Source: Streptomyces canus (GTDB lineage Bacteria > Actinomycetota > Actinomycetes > Streptomycetales > Streptomycetaceae). Taken from it: DNA of 60,123 bases. Made by a program: the position numbers and the translations under genes. Under the pieces are notes generated by a model. That model was not told the origin of the DNA and did no database searches. It was given only the letters and a program-made list of their open reading frames with translations. Numbering within the stretch: position 1 is the stretch's first letter; every line of letters begins with the position of its first letter. Location of the stretch: the NCBI RefSeq assembly GCF_001514145.1, contig NZ_KQ948687.1:1-60123 (forward strand). Reading direction: 5' to 3'. Below, in pieces: positions 1 through 8,639 of the stretch.

Positions 1-14
1 CCCGCAGAGTGAGT

Positions 15-53
15 GACAGCGCCCCGACCGGCTTGCCCGGTTGGGGCGCTGTC
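15..53. terminator. strong intrinsic-type hairpin
   Basis: A 17-bp stem (arms 15-31 and 37-53, one G-T pair) closes a 5-base loop. There is no T-tract, as is usual in Streptomyces. It probably ends a transcript that enters from outside the left edge. Confidence 0.7.
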
Positions 54-757
54 GCCGTGCGGGCCACCACCGCTCTGGTCAGGGCTCGGACGGACCGTTG
101 CGCGGGTGCGGATCAATCAGGCCGGCGCCGACCGAGGCGGCAGGCGATCCGGTCGCGGCAGCCGGTGAAGACGGGGGTGTCGTCGAGGGCGTCGGCCAGC
201 GCGGTGCTGGTGGTGGTCGCGACGCCGACCGCTGCGGGTCCCACCTGTGGCGCGCCCGCGACGGGGACGCCTGACGGATCGTGACCCCTGACACCAGGCG
301 GGCACGCGGAGTTGGCGGGCCTGCGCCCTATTCGCACTGCAGATGGTGCAGATGTACGTGGCCATGGCGCTCCCCCGAGTGACGGCGGGGGTAGCAAAGC
401 AGTTGGCCGGGGTGATCAGGACGCCGCTGTCCGCGTCACGGTCGTCGCCGTCGGGCCGCAGGAACAGCACTCTCTGCCCGCCGGGGTGTCGACCACGACG
501 GCATGCAGCGGAGCGTCCTGCGATGAGCGACAGGACGAGCCCGGTCCGCCGGATCACGCCCGAAGCCGACGGCACTGCTGGGGCCGCTCGACGCGGGCCG
601 GCTTTATTCGGTTGCCGCGCCCCATGTCCGACCCTCACCATGGGCGAGCCACCGGGAGCTGCCCGGTGCTCCAAGAGAGGAGGCACGACCGTGATCACGA
701 CTGTCGTCGGCCTGCCCGCAGACCGCCTCTCTCTTACCTCATGGAGCACCTCCAGCG
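54..757. other. stretch without a convincing gene
   Basis: Open frames exist on both strands, but none has a good ribosome site, recognisable motifs or stable codon periodicity. The minus-strand frame near 113-397 ends in plausible coding-like sequence and might be the tail of a decayed gene. The last bases hold the leader of the RIO kinase gene. Confidence 0.4.
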
Positions 758-1696
758 ATGTCTCACGACGATCTCTCTCAGCACCCTCAGTACCCGGCAC
801 TTCCTGACGCCTTCAGCGCCGGCGCCAACCGATACGTCCCGCCGTCAAACGACCTGGGCGATGTCGACGACCGGTTCGTCTTCGACTTCCGTGCCTACGA
901 CGACCTCGCCGACGGTCAGCGCTGGTCGACCTGGCTCAGCGTCGAACCCCTCTGCCGAGGCCCCGAGCCGCTCCCGGACTGGGTGGTGACCTCGCAGGGC
1001 GCGATCGACACCGAGCTCGGCGTCCTCAAGACCGGCAAGGAGGCCGACGTCCACCTCGTCGAGCGCGCCGACCCGCTCGACGCCGCCGGCGGTGTGGTCA
1101 TGGCGGCCAAGCGGTACCGCTCTCCCGAGCACCGGTCCTTCCACCGCTCCGCCGCCTACACCGAGGGCCGTTCGATGAAGCGCTCACGTGACGAGCGGGC
1201 CCTCAAGCGCAAGAGCACCTTCGGCCGGCAGGTCGCGGCCGGCGAGTGGGCGGTGTCCGAGTGGGGTGCGCTGGTGCGGCTCTGGAATCTCGGGCTGCCG
1301 GTTCCCTACCCGGTCCAGATCGACGGCACCGAGATCCTGATGGAGTGGATCACCGTCGTCGACGAGGACGGCGCCGTCGCGACCGCGCCCCGGCTCGCCC
1401 AGGTTCGGCCCGCACGCGAGCTGCTGGCGGTGTACTTCGAGCAGCTGACCGATGCGCTCGCGACGATGGTGCAGAGCGGCATCGTGCACGGCGACCTCTC
1501 GGCGTACAACATCCTGGCCGCGGGCGAGCGGCTGGTCATCATCGACCTGCCGCAGATCGTCGATCTGGTCGGCAACCTCAACGGGATGGACTTCCTCCAA
1601 CGGGACTGCGCCAACATCTGCGGCTGGTTCCGCTCGCGGGGCCTTGAAGTCGATGAGCACGCGCTGTTCGCGGAGCTGATGGCGCACGCCTTCTGA
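758..1696 (+). CDS. RIO-type serine protein kinase
   Basis: This 312-residue protein is an atypical protein kinase of the RIO family, expected to phosphorylate serine in the cytoplasm; bacterial targets are unknown. An N-terminal extension of about 80 residues precedes the kinase core. Visible landmarks are the flexible nucleotide loop KTGKEADV (91-98), the ATP lysine in AAKRY (118), the catalytic loop HGDLSAYNIL (244-253, Asp246 and Asn251) and the metal-binding IIDLPQ (Asp263). All key residues are present, so it should be active. GGAG lies about 12 bases before the ATG. It converges with the MpaB-like gene only 14 bp away. The family call is firm; the biological role is not known. Confidence 0.9.
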   Translation: MSHDDLSQHPQYPALPDAFSAGANRYVPPSNDLGDVDDRFVFDFRAYDDLADGQRWSTWLSVEPLCRGPEPLPDWVVTSQGAIDTELGVLKTGKEADVHLVERADPLDAAGGVVMAAKRYRSPEHRSFHRSAAYTEGRSMKRSRDERALKRKSTFGRQVAAGEWAVSEWGALVRLWNLGLPVPYPVQIDGTEILMEWITVVDEDGAVATAPRLAQVRPARELLAVYFEQLTDALATMVQSGIVHGDLSAYNILAAGERLVIIDLPQIVDLVGNLNGMDFLQRDCANICGWFRSRGLEVDEHALFAELMAHAF

Positions 1697-1710
1697 AGCG
1701 CGAGGGCCTG

Positions 1711-2565
1711 CTAGCCGCGGGTCCGCGGCGGGGTCATGGCCCATCGGATGGTGCGGGTCAGGGCCTGGCCGGTGGGCCGTACGGCGAGGTCGTCCACCAG
1801 TGGCAGGCGTGGCAGCCACAGCATGTCGCGGGCCCAGGAAGGCAGGAGAGCTACGGCGTTGGCGGCGAGGCCGCCGTAGAACGGGCGCACCGCGAGGGGG
1901 AGTGGGGGTCGGAGGAGGAGGAAACGGGCGGCGGCTCGGGCTTCCGGGGTGGCGTGCAGTTCGGGGCGGTAGGCGGCCAGGCGCTCCGACAGTTCGCGGC
2001 GGTCGCGGGGTGGCGCGATGACGCCCAGGGCCTCGGCGACGCGTGCGGTGTCAGCGACGTAGGCGTCGTAGCCGGCAGGGTCCAGCGGGCGGGCTCCGTA
2101 CCGTTCGTGGGCGCGCAGGAAGCTGTCCGTCTCGGCGGCGTGAACCCAGGCGAGCAGGTGCGGGTCGGCCGCGTGGTACGGCATTCCCTCGGTGGTCGTC
2201 CCGCGGATGCGGTCGTGGATGCCGCGGACGTGGTCGACGGACCGTTGGGCGTCCTCCGCGGTGCCGTAGGTCGTCACGGCCAGGAAGGTGCTGGTGCGCT
2301 GGAGGCGGCCCCACGGGTCGCCGCGGTAGCCGGAGTGCCCGGCCACCGCCGCCATGGCGAGCGGGTGCAGGGACTGCAGGAGAAGCGCGCTGAGCCCGCC
2401 GATGAACATGGAGGCATCGCCGTGGACGGTGCGGATCGGGCGGTCGGGTGCGAACCAGCGTGGGCCCGGGGTGTCATGGATGCGGGCGCGGTTCGCCCTT
2501 CCGTCGGGGCCCGCGACGCGGCGGAACAGGGCCTGGCCCAACTGTTCACGGACTGCCGTCAGCAT
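1711..2565 (-). CDS. oxygenase MpaB / DUF2236 family protein
   Basis: This 284-residue protein belongs to the DUF2236 (ER-bound oxygenase MpaB / latex-clearing protein related) family of heme-dependent or putative oxygenases. Family-like features are the GDASMFIGGL stretch near the N terminus, the LHPLAMAAVAGHSGY segment with its histidines, and the RTSTFL and YGTAEDAQ blocks that follow. The start was chosen at 2565 because GGAGAGGGGAGG lies just upstream; the open frame extends further but the extra part is not family-like. It is the last gene of a six-gene minus-strand operon, 55 bp after the MSMEG_6728 gene. The substrate cannot be told from the sequence. Confidence 0.85.
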   Translation of the reverse strand: MLTAVREQLGQALFRRVAGPDGRANRARIHDTPGPRWFAPDRPIRTVHGDASMFIGGLSALLLQSLHPLAMAAVAGHSGYRGDPWGRLQRTSTFLAVTTYGTAEDAQRSVDHVRGIHDRIRGTTTEGMPYHAADPHLLAWVHAAETDSFLRAHERYGARPLDPAGYDAYVADTARVAEALGVIAPPRDRRELSERLAAYRPELHATPEARAAARFLLLRPPLPLAVRPFYGGLAANAVALLPSWARDMLWLPRLPLVDDLAVRPTGQALTRTIRWAMTPPRTRG

Positions 2566-2620
2566 GATCGGCCTCCCCTCTCCTGCTGCTTTCCAGTGTC
2601 CGCCTGCCGGTGAATTCGGG

Positions 2621-3109
2621 TCACCGGCAGGCGGGCGCCTGCTGCGGCTCACGGTCCGACGCGGGCCACACATAGGGCAGATCAGCTGGTGTGCCGGGGA
2701 ACAGGGCGGCGTACACCTCCGGTTCCTTGCGGACGAGTGCCGAGCGGTGGCTTTCGTGGAAGGCCTCGTCGCCGAGCCAGGGCGGCAGTTCGCCGGCGGC
2801 GGCCAGTTGCGACTGCTCGCGCACCGCGGCGCCGGGCCGACGCGCGGCCAGGCCGGCGACGAGCGAGGCGGCACAGCTGTCCTGGTGCCCCTGTGCGCGC
2901 CAGACCCGGCAGATCTCCAGGCCGTACCGTACGAGTGCCTCCTCGTACCCCGTCCACATCCGTACGGCCGGGTGTCTGCGCCAGCCGTATCCGGGGACGG
3001 TCAGGCCGCGCAGCACCTGCAGGGCCTCGACCCGCTGTTTGCCCAGCCGGCGCCGGTCCAGCAGCAGGGCCGTCTCCCGGAAGTCGGGGTGCGGCAGGAA
3101 GGTCTGCAT
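2621..3109 (-). CDS. MSMEG_6728 family protein (pyrimidine-dimer glycosylase-like)
   Basis: This 162-residue protein matches the actinobacterial MSMEG_6728 family, related to the Pyr_excise group that includes T4 endonuclease V. The N terminus (MQTFLPHPDF, then LLLDRRRLGKQRVE) carries the typical threonine-2-like start context and basic segment of these proteins. A DNA-repair role is an inference from the family; glycosylase activity is unproven. It starts 11 bp after the SDR stop, so the two are surely co-transcribed. Its presence in an operon of redox enzymes suggests a stress- or light-related unit. Confidence 0.8.
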   Translation of the reverse strand: MQTFLPHPDFRETALLLDRRRLGKQRVEALQVLRGLTVPGYGWRRHPAVRMWTGYEEALVRYGLEICRVWRAQGHQDSCAASLVAGLAARRPGAAVREQSQLAAAGELPPWLGDEAFHESHRSALVRKEPEVYAALFPGTPADLPYVWPASDREPQQAPACR

Positions 3110-3120
3110 GGCTCACCTGA

Positions 3121-4032
3121 TCACTTCTTGCGCGCCGCGCGGGCCGCGCGGTCGGCGAGGCCTCCTGCGCCGAGGGGGCCGGTGTACTGGACAGGTTCCT
3201 CGGCCTCCAGACGGGGCAGCGCCCGGCGTGACACCCGCATCACCAAGGGCGGCAGGGCCGCGCGCACCGGTTGGGCCAGCCGCAGCCAGGCCGGCGCGTA
3301 CACGGTCGTACGGCGCCGCTCCAGACCGTTCACCAGGCGTGCGGCGACCGTTTCCACCGGGTGCACGATGCGGGCCGGCGGGGGCATGTGAGTGCGCAGT
3401 TCGCGCAGCACCGCATACCGGTCTGCGTCGCGGATCATGTCGGTGTCGGTCCAGTTGAGGTAGCCGATGCCGACGGCGACGCCCTGGTGCGCCACCTCCG
3501 CCCGCAGGGCGTGCGCGAAGGCTTCGACCCCCGCCTTGGATGCGCAATAGGCACTCATCAGCGGAGCGGCGCCCAGCGATGCCAGCGAGGCGATCTGGAG
3601 GAAATAGCCCGCCGTGTCGAGGAGGTCCGGCAGGAACGCCCGGGCCGTGTGGGCGCTGCCGGTGAGGTTGACGTCGATGACGCGACTCCAGGCAGCCGGA
3701 TCCGAGGCGAGGAACGGGCCCCCTTCCGCGATGCCCGCGTTCGCCACGACGGCCGAGGGCGGGCCGAGACCGGCCCGCACGGCGGCGGCCGCCGCGTCGA
3801 GCGCGGCCGGGTCAGTGACGTCGACCTCGATGGCCAGCGCCGGGCCGGGCAGGGACGCGGCCACCGTGTCCAGGGCGGCCTTCTCGTGGCCGAGCAGCGC
3901 GACCCGGGCGCCGCGGCGGGCGATCTCGCGGGCCATGGCCGCGCCCAGACCGCGGGCGGCTCCGGTGACGGCGACCGTCCGGCCGGCGAGCGGGCTGCTG
4001 CGCACGGGCTGACCTTCCTTTCCGTCGGACAT
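3121..4032 (-). CDS. SDR family oxidoreductase
   Basis: A classical short-chain dehydrogenase of 303 residues that oxidises or reduces an unknown substrate with NAD(P). Rossmann motif TGAARGLG lies at 23-30, NAG at 98-100, the catalytic serine at 149 and YCASK at 162-166. The last 50 residues form a basic and proline-rich extension beyond the core, which may contact membrane or partner proteins. The start at 4032 removes a long unrelated upstream open frame and fits the family length. It sits 47 bp after the unknown 159-residue gene and 11 bp before the MSMEG_6728 gene. Several SDRs of this type act on lipids, but the substrate is not readable here. Confidence 0.88.
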   Translation of the reverse strand: MSDGKEGQPVRSSPLAGRTVAVTGAARGLGAAMAREIARRGARVALLGHEKAALDTVAASLPGPALAIEVDVTDPAALDAAAAAVRAGLGPPSAVVANAGIAEGGPFLASDPAAWSRVIDVNLTGSAHTARAFLPDLLDTAGYFLQIASLASLGAAPLMSAYCASKAGVEAFAHALRAEVAHQGVAVGIGYLNWTDTDMIRDADRYAVLRELRTHMPPPARIVHPVETVAARLVNGLERRRTTVYAPAWLRLAQPVRAALPPLVMRVSRRALPRLEAEEPVQYTGPLGAGGLADRAARAARKK

Positions 4033-4079
4033 TGCGTCCTGTCCGACACTTCCGTGCCGACGGGGTGTTCGGATGCGCC

Positions 4080-4559
4080 TCAGGTCTCCGGGCCCGGTGG
4101 GCACGCGGTGTGGTCGGGGTGGCCGGGGGTGCGGCGCTCTTCCTTCATTTCCGCCTCGTACAGGTGGTCGCGGCCCTGTGCGAGCTCCGCCACCGCGGTC
4201 GACTCCAGCTGTTGGAAGGGGCGGTAGTAGGTGGCGTTGTAGGCCTCGACGATCTGGAACGTCCAGTGCCCGGGGATGACGTTGCGCCCCAGGATCTCCG
4301 CGCGGACCTTCTCGGCCCATTCGGGGTGACCGGCTTCGCGCAGCAGCCGGACGGCACGGTCCAGCTCCAGGTCGGCGCCGCCGGTCAGCTGGTGGAACGC
4401 GTACAGACTTCCTCTGGCCCGCTCGGTCGTCTCCAGGGCCTTGGACAGCGCGCCGAGGGCCTCGACGGTCTTGTCGTCGACCCCGGGCGGCCGCCGGTGG
4501 TCGCGGTCGGGGCCGTCCGGGCTTTCGGGGCTGTCGGGGGCTTCCTGGACGTGGTTCAC
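4080..4559 (-). CDS. conserved hypothetical protein, 159 aa
   Basis: I do not recognise the family. The protein has an acidic, proline-rich N terminus of about 30 residues, then a helical region rich in Glu, Ala and Leu, and the aromatic segment EAYNATYYRPFQQLES near the centre; there is no signal peptide or membrane segment. It begins with GTG at 4559, eight bases after AGGAGAACCC, only 15 bp after the upstream oxidoreductase stop, so translational coupling is likely. The clear ribosome site and operon position make it a real gene. Function unknown. Confidence 0.75.
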   Translation of the reverse strand: MNHVQEAPDSPESPDGPDRDHRRPPGVDDKTVEALGALSKALETTERARGSLYAFHQLTGGADLELDRAVRLLREAGHPEWAEKVRAEILGRNVIPGHWTFQIVEAYNATYYRPFQQLESTAVAELAQGRDHLYEAEMKEERRTPGHPDHTACPPGPET

Positions 4560-4574
4560 GGGTTCTCCTTGGCG

Positions 4575-6194
4575 TCAGCGGCTGGTTCCGGTGCGGTCGC
4601 GGCGGGTCAGCAGCCGTTGGGCGCGGGCCAGACCGGGTGGCCGGTGGCGGTGCAGTGCTGCCCGGGCGGCGTTGGCGCCCGGTGCGCCGTGGACGCCGCC
4701 GCCCGGGTGGGCCCCGGAGGAGGCCAGGAAGAGGCCGGGGACGGCGGTCTCGGGGCGCCCGGTGCCGGGGGCCGGGCGGAAGACGAACTGCTGGTGGATC
4801 GCGGTCGTGCCTCCGTTGATGGCGCCGCCGTGCAGATTGGCGTCGAGGGACTCCAGGGTCGGGGGCGCCAGGATGCGGCGAGCGCGGATCAGGGAGCGGA
4901 AGCCGGGCGCGAAGCGTTCCACCTGGCGTTCGACCCGGTCGGCCATGAGTTCCTGGTCCTCGGTGTCCCAGCGGCCGGTGATGCCCTCGTCGCCGGCGTC
5001 GGCGCCGATCTCGTGGGGGAGATGGGTGTAGGCCCAGGCCGATTCGGTGCCCTGCGGGGAGCGGGTGGCGTCGGCGGTGGTCATCTGGCCGAACAGCAGG
5101 AAGGGGCGGTCCGGCACCTCCCGCATGGCGATCTGCGCGGCGAAGCGAGTGAGCTCGTCCAGGCCGTCGGCGAGGTGAACGGTGCCCGCCCGGGACGCCT
5201 GCTCGGCCTGCCAGGGCACCGGGCCGTCCAGCGCCCAGTCCACCTTGAAGGTGGCGAAGTCCCACTGGAACCGGCGCAGGTCCTCCTGAAGCTGCGCGGG
5301 CAGGTGCTCGGGGTCGAGGAGATCGCCGTACAGGGCGGGCACGGACACGTCCGCCAGCACCGCCCGGCGCGCCACGACCGCGTCACCGGCCGCCGTCCGT
5401 ACGCCGACGGCTCGCCCGCCGCGGACGACGATCCGCTCGACGCGCTGTCCGCAGTGGATCCGCCCGCCCTGAGCCTCCAGGCGTCGGGCCAGGGCCTTGG
5501 TCAGGGCGCCGGAGCCGCCGACCGGGACGGGAAATCCGTACGTCTGTCCCAGCATGCCCATCAGCCAGCCGAAGCCGCCGCTGCCCGCCGACTCGGGGGC
5601 GAGATCGGCGTGCAGGGCGTTGCCGGCCAGCAGCAGCCGGCCGCCCTGGCCGCGGAACTCCTCCTCGCCCATGCGGCGTACCGGCAGGACCAGGGTGCGT
5701 GCCATGCGCAGTCCGCCCGCGGCCCGTAGCCGCCGGGCCAGCCGTGCCGTCGCGCGCACGGGCGGGAAGGTAGTGAACAGGGCGTCCAGGATGTCGGGAC
5801 GCAGAGCCTCCCAGACGTCGTGCAGTCGCCACCAGGCGGCCCCGTCTCCCGGTGCGAACGCGTCGAGGGACGCGGCGGTGGTGTCGATGTCACGGTCCAG
5901 GAGGGCGCAGCTGCCGTCGGTGAGCGGGTGGGCGAGCACGCTGGGCGCGTGGCTCCAGCGCAGCCCGTACCGGTTGAGGCGCAGCGAGGTCAGGACCGGA
6001 GAGGCGGCCGCGAGCGGGTAGAAGGCGCTGAAGACGTCGCTGACGTACGCGGGATCGACGCCGTGGTCGTGGCGGACGGCGCCGCCCGGCTCCGGCTGCT
6101 CCTCCAGCACCTCGACGCTCCACCCGGCGTCCGCGAGCAGGTTGGCGGCGACCAGGCCGTTGGGGCCCGCTCCGATCACCACGGCGTCAGGCAT
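4575..6194 (-). CDS. FAD-dependent oxidoreductase, phytoene desaturase-like
   Basis: This 539-residue flavoprotein belongs to the amine oxidase / phytoene dehydrogenase superfamily (NAD(P)/FAD-dependent oxidoreductase). The N-terminal dinucleotide motif is VIGAGPNGLVAANLLADAGW (residues 5-24), followed by LEEQPEPGGAVR. A C-terminal FAD-contact region contains PGLFLASSGAHPGGGVHGAPG. Such enzymes dehydrogenate or isomerise polyene or other hydrophobic substrates; the exact one is unknown. I chose the ATG at 6194, which overlaps the upstream SRPBCC stop by 8 bp and places the dinucleotide fold at the N terminus. It is the second gene of the operon. Confidence 0.88.
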   Translation of the reverse strand: MPDAVVIGAGPNGLVAANLLADAGWSVEVLEEQPEPGGAVRHDHGVDPAYVSDVFSAFYPLAAASPVLTSLRLNRYGLRWSHAPSVLAHPLTDGSCALLDRDIDTTAASLDAFAPGDGAAWWRLHDVWEALRPDILDALFTTFPPVRATARLARRLRAAGGLRMARTLVLPVRRMGEEEFRGQGGRLLLAGNALHADLAPESAGSGGFGWLMGMLGQTYGFPVPVGGSGALTKALARRLEAQGGRIHCGQRVERIVVRGGRAVGVRTAAGDAVVARRAVLADVSVPALYGDLLDPEHLPAQLQEDLRRFQWDFATFKVDWALDGPVPWQAEQASRAGTVHLADGLDELTRFAAQIAMREVPDRPFLLFGQMTTADATRSPQGTESAWAYTHLPHEIGADAGDEGITGRWDTEDQELMADRVERQVERFAPGFRSLIRARRILAPPTLESLDANLHGGAINGGTTAIHQQFVFRPAPGTGRPETAVPGLFLASSGAHPGGGVHGAPGANAARAALHRHRPPGLARAQRLLTRRDRTGTSR

Positions 6195-6684
6195 GCCCGG
6201 CTCCCGCCACACCCTGCACCGACGCCTGTCGCGAAGCCTCCCGGGCCTCTCGCACCTCGTTCTCGCACAGCCGGGCGAGGCGGGCCAGCATGGTGCGGTG
6301 GCGCATCTGGATCAGCGCTTCGAAGCCGACGTTGTGCAGTCGGCCGCCCGCGCCCTGGAGGGGGTGCTCGTCCACGATCACCAGGCAGTGCTCGCCCCAC
6401 GGCCGCAGTTCGATCGCGATGCGTGCGGTGCCCAGCGGTCCGGCGTGGGCCTCCAGCTCCAGGCTCACCCCTTCCTCGCAGCGGCGTACGACCGTCTCGT
6501 TGACCAGCTTGAGCGGGCCGAGCGGGACCTGGAAGCGGATCGCCGCGTCCTGGTGCGGCCACTGCCCGCGAACCGGCTCGGAATGGGAGGTCCCCACCAC
6601 CCACTCCGCGTACCGGTGGCCATCGGCGAGGACAGCCCACACAGCGCTCGGACTGACTTTGATCAGACGGTGGCGAACGGCCAT
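6187..6684 (-). CDS. SRPBCC family protein (START-like fold)
   Basis: A 165-residue protein of the SRPBCC/polyketide-cyclase-like superfamily, which builds a hydrophobic ligand pocket. Typical features are RHRLIKVSPSAVWAVLADG at the start, YAEWVVGTS next, and the C-terminal long helix beginning near NVGFEALIQMRHRTM. The ATG at 6684 follows GGAGG with good spacing; the longer open frame upstream is not family-like. As the first gene of the six-gene operon it probably binds or presents the lipid-like substrate of the flavoprotein that follows; this is inference from adjacency. No promoter motif was identified with confidence. Confidence 0.85.
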   Translation of the reverse strand: MAVRHRLIKVSPSAVWAVLADGHRYAEWVVGTSHSEPVRGQWPHQDAAIRFQVPLGPLKLVNETVVRRCEEGVSLELEAHAGPLGTARIAIELRPWGEHCLVIVDEHPLQGAGGRLHNVGFEALIQMRHRTMLARLARLCENEVREAREASRQASVQGVAGAGHA

Positions 6685-7149
6685 GGATACCTCCAAAGGG
6701 CTGCCTGGACCGGGTTGCCTGTCGGCGGTGCCCCGAGTGCCCCGAGCTGGACGAGTCCAACCGGCGTCCCCGGGACCGGGCTTCCCCACGTGGCATCGCC
6801 TGCCCGGATGTGTGATCGCCAGGGAATCAGCTCACCGGCCGCGGTCGGGCACGATACACAGGGGCCGTGTGCTCCCCACGACCGCAGCAGTGCGTTGGCG
6901 TCGAGGAATCCGCTGGTGGCGGCCCGCTCCATCAGAGCGGCGGGCAGGTCGGTGCCACGCGCCGTGCGTCGAGGATCCGCGCCGCCCGGGTGAAGGACGG
7001 CCTGGGCGATCTGACCCTGTGCACTATCGATGACCTGGCCGGGCCGGGCCGCACCCGCCTCAAAAAACTTGATCGCAGGGCTGTTGGACGACGGGTGGCT
7101 CACGCTGAGCGGCTGGGGCAAGAACGGCCGCATCTTAGAGCGCACCGCC
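6685..7149. other. gene-poor stretch with possible decayed winged-helix gene
   Basis: No intact gene is visible. On the plus strand near 7010-7170 short coding-like segments (DDLAGPGRTRLKK, then GLLDDGWLTLSGWGKNGRIL in another frame) join across a six-A run. This looks like the remains of a small DNA-binding domain broken by a frameshift, but the identification is weak. Confidence 0.3.
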
Positions 7150-7375
7150 CGCGTCGGCGGCTCCGTGGGTGAGCGCGGGCAGAGGCGGAGTCCACGCTGA
7201 TGGGGGACAGGTCCGTCTGTCCACCCCGGACGGTCTCGGCGATCACGCCTTCCGGAACAGCCGAGAAGCCACCGGAGTCCCGCTGGACGCGCACGCGCCC
7301 GTAGACCGTGGGCCGCGGTCCGAACTCGGCGGTTACCTCGCGCCACTGGACGTTGGACCGAAACCGCCGGATCAC
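7150..7375 (-). mobile_element. IS5-family transposase N-terminal remnant
   Basis: The minus-strand frame reads SNVQWREVTAEFGPRPTVYG, then GVIAETVRGGQTDLSPISVDSASARAH in pieces, which matches the N-terminal third of Streptomyces IS5-family (IS112-like) transposases, including the first catalytic aspartate in SVDS. The rest of the gene and the terminal repeats are missing. It is a dead fragment; the 17-bp tandem repeat lies at its 5' side. Confidence 0.65.
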
Positions 7376-7408
7376 CGAAACCGCCGGATCACCGAAACCG
7401 CCGGATCA
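7358..7408. repeat. three perfect 17-bp tandem repeats
   Basis: The unit ccgaaaccgccggatca occurs three times head to tail without a mismatch. The unit length is not a multiple of three and it overlaps the start of an IS5 transposase remnant, so a replication-slippage origin at an element junction is likely. No protein function is implied. Confidence 0.95.
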
Positions 7409-7584
7409 CCCCCCGAAGCAGCCGGACCAGAGCCTCTCGAGCCGGCGCGGATACACCGGCCGCATCGTGGACGACACCGGAGAGGAACTCAGCACCTACG
7501 ATCTCGGGATCCCAGCTCCGCCGCGGGCGTCAACTAGGTGACGGACCCGGCGGGCAGCTCAATGCCGGGGGAGTGGAGAAGGAC

Positions 7585-8253
7585 ATGCAGTATCCCGTCG
7601 ACATCGTGTGCTACCGGTGCGCGATCGTGCTGCCCGTGCTGGACAGTCCGGTCGGGCGTGCGGCCTGGTGGAGGTACATGGATGAGCACGCCTACCACCC
7701 GGCCGAGATTTTGTGGGAGCACTCCGAGGCCTGGGAGCGGATCGACATCGACTTCATCCAGGTGGACAGCGACATCAGCAGCGACCCCTCGCTCGCCGAG
7801 TACGCGGGAGACGACTGGGCGGGCCGCTCGCTGGCGCTGCAGGCCCGGCCGGTTGCCCGTGCGGTGGCCGAGATCGTGACGCGGGTGGAGGAAGCCGATG
7901 GTGCCCGTGAGTGGCAGGCCGCATCGGGCGATGCCGTCGTGGCCGAGTGGATCCTGGAAGTGATGGACTTCGCCCCACCGCCCGGGGCTGTGGTCGACTC
8001 GGCGGCTGTCCGTGCCCGCGTGGCCGCTGTGGAAGCGGCGCGGGAGAGGCTTCACCAGGCCGAGGCCGAACCGGTCGGTGAGCACTTCGGTGCGCTGTTG
8101 AAAGAGCTGCTGCTCACCCTGCCCTCCGCTGTGGACCTGCCCGTGGAGGAGCTGATCGCCGAGAGCGGTCCGCTGGCCTCCCCACGGCTGTGGGACACCG
8201 AGCGGGCGCTGCGACTGGTTCAGCACCTGCTCAACCACGTTTCCATCCGGTAG
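7585..8253 (+). CDS. hypothetical protein, 222 aa
   Basis: I do not recognise this protein. It is soluble, acidic and helical, with a central Ala/Glu-rich segment (about 120-180) that could form a coiled coil; paired cysteines do not recur and no membrane segment is seen. Composition and third-position G+C are clearly coding-like. The start at ATG 7585 is preferred over GTG 7573 because GGAGAAGG lies at ideal distance from the ATG. A small hairpin (8279-8293) follows the stop. It stands alone among decayed elements, so its neighbours do not suggest a role. Confidence 0.7.
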   Translation: MQYPVDIVCYRCAIVLPVLDSPVGRAAWWRYMDEHAYHPAEILWEHSEAWERIDIDFIQVDSDISSDPSLAEYAGDDWAGRSLALQARPVARAVAEIVTRVEEADGAREWQAASGDAVVAEWILEVMDFAPPPGAVVDSAAVRARVAAVEAARERLHQAEAEPVGEHFGALLKELLLTLPSAVDLPVEELIAESGPLASPRLWDTERALRLVQHLLNHVSIR

Positions 8254-8289
8254 CCGGACCACGGAACGCGGAAGGAACGGCCCGGTGCG

Positions 8290-8515
8290 GGCCTCCTCGA
8301 CCGCCGTTTCTGCCCGGACCAGGGAATCTGCTGGTACAACGCCGCGATCTGGTTGGGCACTCATGCCGCCGCGTCTTCTGGCTCCTGCTCCACGACCCCG
8401 ACACCGAGCCCGAAGGCCTGTACGCCAAGAGCGCCCCCACCGAAGCAGTCGACCCCCGCACCTTCGCCCGCCCTCTGCCGCCATGCAGGAACTCGGCGAA
8501 CAACTCCCGCTGTAG
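8290..8515 (+). pseudogene. possible decayed gene fragment
   Basis: Short coding-like segments appear in alternating frames, for example RRVFWLLLHDPDTEPEGLYA followed by a frame ending in AMQELGEQLPL. Together they resemble the tail of one soluble protein broken by indels. The family is not recognised and the call rests only on sequence texture. Confidence 0.3.
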
Positions 8516-8639
8516 CGCGGACCCTTACCAGTCCGGTCACCGATGCGAACGCCGCCGTGGCCTGCGGTGTTGCCCTAGGCCAACCCTCGTGGTGGCACCT
8601 GCCCCGGAAATGTTCCAGGCGCCCGATTACCCCCGTACC

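Noticed and set aside
4032..5729. 565-residue plus-strand frame opposite the flavoprotein
   Set aside because: Composition mirrors the real minus-strand gene; no domain.
7358..7408. possible CRISPR array
   Set aside because: Three contiguous 17-bp repeats without spacers, and no cas genes nearby.
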